Source: Candidatus Bipolaricaulota bacterium
GTDB lineage: Bacteria > Bipolaricaulota > Bipolaricaulia > UBA7950 > UBA9294
Assembly: GCA_028277345.1 (NCBI GenBank)
Contig: JANQGM010000005.1
Location: forward strand, 124,001-188,000
DNA length: 64,000 bases
Direction: 5' to 3'
Shown: positions 60,349 through 64,000 of the stretch, piece by piece
Numbering within the stretch: position 1 is the stretch's first letter
Layout of the letters: each line of letters opens with the position of its first letter
Notes under the pieces: model-generated
Database searches by the model: none
What the model saw: the letters and a program-made list of their open reading frames with translations, nothing else
What the model was told of the DNA's origin: nothing
Program-made: the position numbers and the translations under genes

Positions 60349-61812
60349 TCACTCGTTCGACGGCACCAGCTCACGCAAGACATCGCCCTCCAGGCCCACC
60401 GAACCGCACGTCTTAATCATCGCTTCAACCTGGTTTCGACTCAGTTCGCACCTGACGTCCTGGCCCAAGTGCCGGTCAACCGTCATCAGGGCGCGTTCCA
60501 GGATCCCGACCTCATCCGTGGTGGCCGATTCCCACAAGTCGGAGAGATGGATCTCTTGCCGGAAATGCTTGGCAGTATGCGGCGTTGCAGGGAAAGCGCC
60601 TCCCGGCCCCACTTGCTCAATCCAAGGAAGGGCCAGCGTTTCCTCGCTGACTTCAATGCCGCGCACGTACCGTCGAACGAGACCGCAGAGTTCAGCATCA
60701 ATGATCATCTGCTCATAGCTTGTCACAGTTCCGGCGGCAAGTATACCGGACACCGCATCATGAATGACCTCCACCCCGGACAGCGCGCAACTCAAGACGG
60801 CGAATGCCTTTTCAATTCCCGCCTGGACTCCCGGGAGGGTGGAGTCGGACACACCGCCCGTGCCGTATCCAAACGGAGCACCAAGTCGGCGGGACAGCTG
60901 GGCTGTCGCGCCATTCACGAGAGCAAGCTCGGCTGCCGCGAGCCGCTGCATTCCAGTCCGCGGATCCATGGGACTCGCGAACGACCCCAACACGATCGGC
61001 GTTCCCGGATTGACCAGTTGTGCCAGGACAACGGCCGCGACATGCTCAGCCGTCTGAACGGCCAGAGTTCCCGCCAGCGTGACCGGCGTCGAGATCCCTG
61101 CAATCGCCCCGCATACAACGAGAAAGGGAATGCCCCGCTCCGCCGATCGGATCAGCGTCTGCGTGGCTTCTGCATAATACCGCAGCGGGGAGACCGAGCA
61201 GCAGCCCAAGGAGAACACGGGGGCAGGACGACCCTCTCCTGCGATGTCGCCCAACTCGAAAATGAGATCGAGCTGATCGGAGGAATACGTGCTCAAGTGC
61301 GCGTGCTTGGACGTATTGGTGAGAACAGCGAATGCCTGAAGAACGTCCAAGGTTTCAGTCGGAACATCCTGAGGCGTTGTCTGATGCTGGCAGTATCCCA
61401 CTTCATCGATGTCATCCGCCATGCGTGTCAGTTTCGCCAGATCCATTGCCGTTGCCGGTCGGGTCGTCACGCCGTCGGGCTCCAGAATGCGCATGGTTCC
61501 GAAGCCATTCGTCGTTGCAAAGCGTTTTCGGCCCAAGGGCAGATCGAAGGCGGGATCACGCGAACCGAGAACGACATCCCGCGGCAGCTGCTGAAGCCGT
61601 TCGGTGGCCAGTTGCCTCGGAATACGCACCCGATTCCCGTCGACAGAAGCTCCATGGGAGCGAAAGAGGTCGAGTGCCTCGGTGTCATCAAACTGCATGC
61701 CGGTCGACTCAAGAAGCTGAAGCGCGCTCTGGAAGATCTCCTCGACGTCGGACTCTGAGAGGACACCGAAGGACCCAAAGAGCTTCTCCGCGGTGGTATG
61801 CGTCCAGTCCAT
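60349..61812 (-). CDS. Trimethylamine:corrinoid methyltransferase-family protein (non-pyrrolysine MttB)
   Basis: A 487-residue MttB-superfamily methyltransferase. It opens with a short helical N-domain, then RIPRQLATERLQQLPRDVVLGSRDP, TTNGFGTMRILEPDGVTTRPATAMDLAKLTRMADDIDEVGYC and the barrel with GAIAGISTPVTLAGTLAVQTAEHVAAVVLAQLVNPGTPIVLGSFASPMD. There is no in-frame amber codon, so it belongs to the non-pyrrolysine branch, whose known members demethylate quaternary amines such as glycine betaine, proline betaine, carnitine or gamma-butyrobetaine. The methyl acceptor would be a corrinoid protein. It has a good promoter and begins the unit with the IclR, MoaD, M29-like, flavin reductase and racemase genes. 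Confidence 0.9.
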   Translation of the reverse strand: MDWTHTTAEKLFGSFGVLSESDVEEIFQSALQLLESTGMQFDDTEALDLFRSHGASVDGNRVRIPRQLATERLQQLPRDVVLGSRDPAFDLPLGRKRFATTNGFGTMRILEPDGVTTRPATAMDLAKLTRMADDIDEVGYCQHQTTPQDVPTETLDVLQAFAVLTNTSKHAHLSTYSSDQLDLIFELGDIAGEGRPAPVFSLGCCSVSPLRYYAEATQTLIRSAERGIPFLVVCGAIAGISTPVTLAGTLAVQTAEHVAAVVLAQLVNPGTPIVLGSFASPMDPRTGMQRLAAAELALVNGATAQLSRRLGAPFGYGTGGVSDSTLPGVQAGIEKAFAVLSCALSGVEVIHDAVSGILAAGTVTSYEQMIIDAELCGLVRRYVRGIEVSEETLALPWIEQVGPGGAFPATPHTAKHFRQEIHLSDLWESATTDEVGILERALMTVDRHLGQDVRCELSRNQVEAMIKTCGSVGLEGDVLRELVPSNE

Positions 61813-61826
61813 GTCGCCTCTTTCTC

Positions 61827-61835
61827 TATATCAAA
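61827..61835 (-). promoter_or_regulatory. TTTGATATA element shared with the flavoprotein promoter
   Basis: On the coding (minus) strand TTTGATATA lies downstream of the -10 box of mttB, before AGAAAGAGGCGAC. The same block follows the TATAAT of the other promoter at a nearly equal distance. Confidence 0.45.
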
Positions 61836-61843
61836 TCTCTTGC

Positions 61844-61872
61844 ATTATAGACAAAATACAAGCGACGTCCAA
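61844..61872 (-). promoter_or_regulatory. Promoter of mttB
   Basis: On the minus strand TTGGAC (61867-61872) and TATAAT (61844-61849) are 17 bases apart, a strong sigma-70-like match. TTTTGT before the -10 is shared with the promoter at 56964. Confidence 0.7.
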
Positions 61873-61983
61873 TCGATTGACGTTCCGGGATTACTTCCCA
61901 CGAACGCTCCAAAGGCGGCAGCTTTCCCCTAGCTTTGGCGCTTCAGACCTTGCTGATTTCTGGAGCTCCCCCGTGAGCGCGCC

Positions 61984-62011
61984 TTGACAGGCGTCCATTT
62001 TCCAGTACACT
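61984..62011 (+). promoter_or_regulatory. Promoter of the TetR regulator
   Basis: TTGACA (61984-61989) and TACACT (62006-62011) are 16 bases apart. Palindromes overlap the region just downstream. Confidence 0.55.
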
Positions 62012-62035
62012 ACCATTGGTAATTACATATGGTAA
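62011..62035. promoter_or_regulatory. Tandem palindromes, probable TetR operator
   Basis: TACCATTGGTA (62011-62021) is a perfect palindrome around one base, and TTACATATGGTAA (62023-62035) has TTAC/GTAA arms. Both are in the initial transcribed region of the regulator gene, so self-repression is likely. Confidence 0.6.
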
Positions 62036-62062
62036 TATTCACTGGTTGTGAAGGAGGTGCGT

Positions 62063-62785
62063 GTGGTTCAGGCCAATCGCAGCAGTCGCAAAGCTGAGAG
62101 GTATGCAGAGGCAGCGCTTGATCTCATCCGGAAACGTGGCGGTTCAACAGGCGTCACGTTGCGCGAAGTCTCCAAGCGCCTCGGATTCGCACACACCAAC
62201 GCTTACAACTACTTCACCGATTTTCAAGATCTCTTGTGGGCGACGCTTCGAATCGCACTCGTCGATTATTCCGTTGCCATCATCGAAGGGATGCACGCCG
62301 AACTGCGCCCCGCCGCGTATGTGGAGCGACTGTTCGCCAACTACGTTGGGTACGGTTCGAAAGATCCCGGGGCGTACCGCTTCATCTCCTCCGATCCGCT
62401 GGATCCCGAACAGATTCCCGACGACATCATCCACGCGGTGATCGACCTCAAGACGTTCTTCGTCGATGTGGTCGCCATGGTCTGTGGCGATGCCGTCTCC
62501 AGAAGCGAGGTCGAGAACATCGCCAGCATCATCATCTCCTATTTGGATGGAGAAGCGCTGGCCTTGATCAATGGACGCTCGTTGCCCGGCGAAGACACCG
62601 CCAGCCGCGCCGTCGAGAATGCCCTGCAGATTGTGGAACGCATGACGGCGCACGTTCACGACGGCATCACGCTGGCGCAGGTGACTCCACCCGCCGCTTA
62701 TCCCGTGCTCAGCATCGAGGCCTTGACCAATCAAATGGGGCTGATCCACATAGACACTGACAACCCGAACGGAGGTGCGGAATGA
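62063..62785 (+). CDS. TetR-family transcriptional regulator
   Basis: A 240-residue regulator with an N-terminal helix-turn-helix (ALDLIRKRGGSTGVTLREVSKRLGFAHTNAYNYFTDFQDLLWATL). The C-terminal part is a helical ligand domain. I chose GTG 62063, five bases after AAGGAGG; a GTG at 62048 would start before the ribosome site. It overlaps the flavoprotein gene by four bases (ATGA) and is divergent from mttB across 250 bases. It may control the flavoprotein and itself, and possibly mttB. Confidence 0.9.
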   Translation: MVQANRSSRKAERYAEAALDLIRKRGGSTGVTLREVSKRLGFAHTNAYNYFTDFQDLLWATLRIALVDYSVAIIEGMHAELRPAAYVERLFANYVGYGSKDPGAYRFISSDPLDPEQIPDDIIHAVIDLKTFFVDVVAMVCGDAVSRSEVENIASIIISYLDGEALALINGRSLPGEDTASRAVENALQIVERMTAHVHDGITLAQVTPPAAYPVLSIEALTNQMGLIHIDTDNPNGGAE

Positions 62786-63384
62786 AGGTCCTCGCCATTG
62801 TGGGAAGCTATCGGAAAGGGAAGACGATCGACACGTTGGTCGATCATGCGATGGAAGGGGTGCGAAGCGCTCATCCTGATGCCGAAATGGAGAAGATCGT
62901 GCTCGCCGAGCACGCCATCGAATACTGTCGCAATTGCGGCACGTGCCGCCGCGACGATCCCGCAAAGTCCGTCGCGACCTGCGTGATCCAGGACGACATG
63001 CAAGCCCTTCTTCCCAAGATGGATGAGGCGGACGCCTACATCTTCGCGGGCCCCATCTTCGACGGAACCGTGACCGCGATCATGAAGACATTCCTCGAGC
63101 GAACGTCGTGGACGCTTGGCCGAGCCGGACGCTGGCCCTTAAAGGGGTGCCCCGAGCCGCGAACCGATCGAAAGAAGCAAGCCGTGCTGATCTCCAGCAC
63201 AGGTATCGTCCCCCCGCTGTTTCGCCGCTTCTGCGACGATGCGACCAAGCTCATCAAGAGCCATGCCAAGTGCATGCTGAACGCCAAACTTGTGGGCACC
63301 CTCTACGCAGGCGGCGTTGAGAAGGTCGGGCTCGATCGGTACGTAGGCCAGGCCAGGCGGCTGGGAATGCGATTGGCGGGCTAA
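62782..63384 (+). CDS. Iron-sulfur flavoprotein-like NAD(P)H-dependent FMN reductase
   Basis: A 200-residue flavodoxin-fold protein. The FMN loop is VGSYRKGKTIDTLVD, the cysteine block is C-x2-C-x2-C (CRNCGTC) with a later cysteine in ATCVIQDD, and FAGPIFDGTVTAIMKTFLERTSW follows. The cysteine pattern and motif order match the protein at 56235, although the fourth cysteine is eleven residues farther on. So the island has two flavoproteins of this class. It probably carries electrons for methyl-transfer reactivation or a related reductase. The ATG overlaps the TetR stop by four bases. Confidence 0.82.
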   Translation: MKVLAIVGSYRKGKTIDTLVDHAMEGVRSAHPDAEMEKIVLAEHAIEYCRNCGTCRRDDPAKSVATCVIQDDMQALLPKMDEADAYIFAGPIFDGTVTAIMKTFLERTSWTLGRAGRWPLKGCPEPRTDRKKQAVLISSTGIVPPLFRRFCDDATKLIKSHAKCMLNAKLVGTLYAGGVEKVGLDRYVGQARRLGMRLAG

Positions 63385-63470
63385 GGTCCTCAGGCACCTC
63401 GCACGTGGAGCAGAGTCTGTGGGCCACCCGCTTGGCAACGGCCCTCCCTTCCCGCCCGCACGCATGCTCG

Positions 63471-63812
63471 CTACGCAGGCGCCAACTCCTCGAGCGCTTT
63501 CTGAAGCTCCGCCACGTAGGTCATGGCAGGTCCGCCGCCCATTAAGACGGCCACAGTCGCAACCTCCCACAATTCTTCGGGGGTCGCCCCCGCCTTCAGC
63601 GCTTTGTCCACATGGATTCCGATGCAATACTTGCATCGCGCGGTAAGCCCCATCCCAACAGCAATCAATTCCTTGGTCTTGAGATCTAACGCGCCGGGCT
63701 TCAAAACCGTCCCCATGAAGCTGGAGAAACACCCCATCTCCTCGGGCACATGCTGCGTGAGCTGCCCCATGGCACGCTTGACATCTCGCATCGCGTCTTT
63801 CATTTCACCCAT
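63471..63812 (-). CDS. Carboxymuconolactone decarboxylase-family (AhpD-like) protein
   Basis: A 113-residue helical protein. The redox motif is ARCKYCIGIHVDKAL, with Cys60, Cys63 and His67 in the AhpD CxxC...H pattern. It begins MGEMKDAMRDVKRAMGQL, and ATVAVLMGGGPAMTYV is also typical. CMD proteins act as disulfide reductases or gamma-carboxymuconolactone decarboxylases; the CxxC points to the former. GGGAGAG precedes ATG 63812. It is convergent with the flavoprotein gene. Confidence 0.88.
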   Translation of the reverse strand: MGEMKDAMRDVKRAMGQLTQHVPEEMGCFSSFMGTVLKPGALDLKTKELIAVGMGLTARCKYCIGIHVDKALKAGATPEELWEVATVAVLMGGGPAMTYVAELQKALEELAPA

Positions 63813-63915
63813 CTTGCTCTCCCTTCGTGATAGAGAACTGTGTCGATCAAGTTCTCGTCCTTGTCAGTGCGCGCTTCGATGTTGACGAAGCGCGGTCCTC
63901 CCGGATGTATCCTAT

Positions 63916-64000
63916 CTACGCAGACAGGAGTTTCTTCGCTTCTCCCGCGATGCCCTGTAGTGCTTGCGCCACGGCAGACGCCGGGCTTCCGAGCACAATG
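63916..64000 (-). CDS. C-terminal end of a partial protein, possibly Mrp/NBP35-type ATPase
   Basis: The last 28 codons of a minus-strand gene that continues beyond the window. The readable end IVLGSPASAVAQALQGIAGEAKKLLSA resembles the C-terminus of Mrp/NBP35 family P-loop proteins ('PIVLxxPxSxxAqAf..iA'), which carry Fe-S clusters. The short stretch makes this only suggestive. The stop codon is TAG at 63916-63918. Confidence 0.35.
   Translation of the reverse strand, partial: IVLGSPASAVAQALQGIAGEAKKLLSA

Noticed and set aside
60193-61758. 521-codon plus-strand frame
   Set aside because: It is antisense to the MttB-family gene, has no ribosome site and no recognisable domain.
60349-61812. 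A pyrrolysine (amber) codon in the MttB-like gene
   Set aside because: The reading frame is uninterrupted over 487 codons, so no amber read-through is needed.
1-64000. tRNA, rRNA, CRISPR, transposase or phage signals
   Set aside because: I found no cloverleaf, rRNA-like stretch, regular spaced repeats or transposase/integrase motif. TTCGAATCC-like strings, such as the one near 9473, occur inside coding sequence.

Overview
The window reads as a chromosomal piece of an anaerobic heterotrophic bacterium with dense, operonic gene organisation and fairly GC-rich DNA. The anaerobic signs are a tungsten-type aldehyde:ferredoxin oxidoreductase with a four-cluster ferredoxin, corrinoid-dependent methyltransferases of the MtaB, MtaC and MttB types, iron-sulfur flavoproteins, and a dihydropyrimidine dehydrogenase-like Fe-S protein. 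Exported beta-helix, PKD and subtilase proteins, a URO-D-like protein and a DUF917 protein would fit an uncultured lineage such as Bipolaricaulota (Acetothermia). That placement is a guess: there is no rRNA or other marker gene here. No tRNA, rRNA, CRISPR array, transposon or phage gene was recognised.

Region 1 (1-12.8 kb) is a mixed, mostly single-gene region. It holds the start of a PglD-like acyltransferase, a secreted beta-helix protein, a divergent HD-GYP / PAS-GAF-GGDEF cyclic-di-GMP pair, a secreted subtilase, a PKD lipoprotein, a DUF1295 membrane enzyme, a probable exported protein broken by three frameshifts, a DEAD-box helicase and a beta-lactamase-fold hydrolase.

Region 2 (12.9-29.7 kb, minus strand) is one long, tightly coupled operon headed by a LacI-type regulator. 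It runs: solute-binding protein, two maltose-type permeases, creatininase-family amidohydrolase, amidohydrolase, PreA-like Fe-S dihydropyrimidine dehydrogenase, second amidohydrolase, fused Fe-S/molybdopterin xanthine dehydrogenase, dihydropyrimidinase, class III aminotransferase, ribokinase-family kinase, YdcZ-like membrane protein, and MalK-type ATPase. The gene set points to uptake and anaerobic breakdown of purines, pyrimidines or related cyclic ureides.

Region 3 (29.9-38.6 kb, plus strand) is a sugar operon under a second LacI regulator with two identical operators (TGCAACCGGTTGCA). It encodes a small Cys-containing protein, a maltose-acetyltransferase-like enzyme, NagB-like deaminase, GH4 glycosidase, BadF/GlcNAc-kinase-like ATPase, AGE epimerase and a GH94 disaccharide phosphorylase. 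A beta-linked disaccharide (cellobiose- or chitobiose-like) is the probable substrate.

Region 4 (38.6-63.4 kb, mostly minus strand) is a one-carbon and heterocycle island. It carries a cyclase-family hydrolase, 2-keto-3-deoxygluconate-type kinase, MtaB, MtaC, KDPG aldolase, class V aminotransferase, aldehyde ferredoxin oxidoreductase with its ferredoxin, an ATC-hydrolase-like protein, an alcohol dehydrogenase, a complete peptide-type ABC importer, a URO-D-like methyltransferase, a DUF917 protein, an iron-sulfur flavoprotein, hydantoin-type racemase, flavin reductase, M29-like protein, a MoaD-like sulfur carrier, an IclR regulator and MttB. A TetR regulator and a second flavoprotein diverge from mttB. 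The two minus-strand promoters of this island share an AT-rich element, so they may be co-regulated. The most attractive candidate for an undescribed system is this island: a methylated N- or S-heterocycle, or a methyl ester or alcohol, may be imported, demethylated to a corrinoid protein, and its aldehyde products oxidised by the tungsten enzyme.
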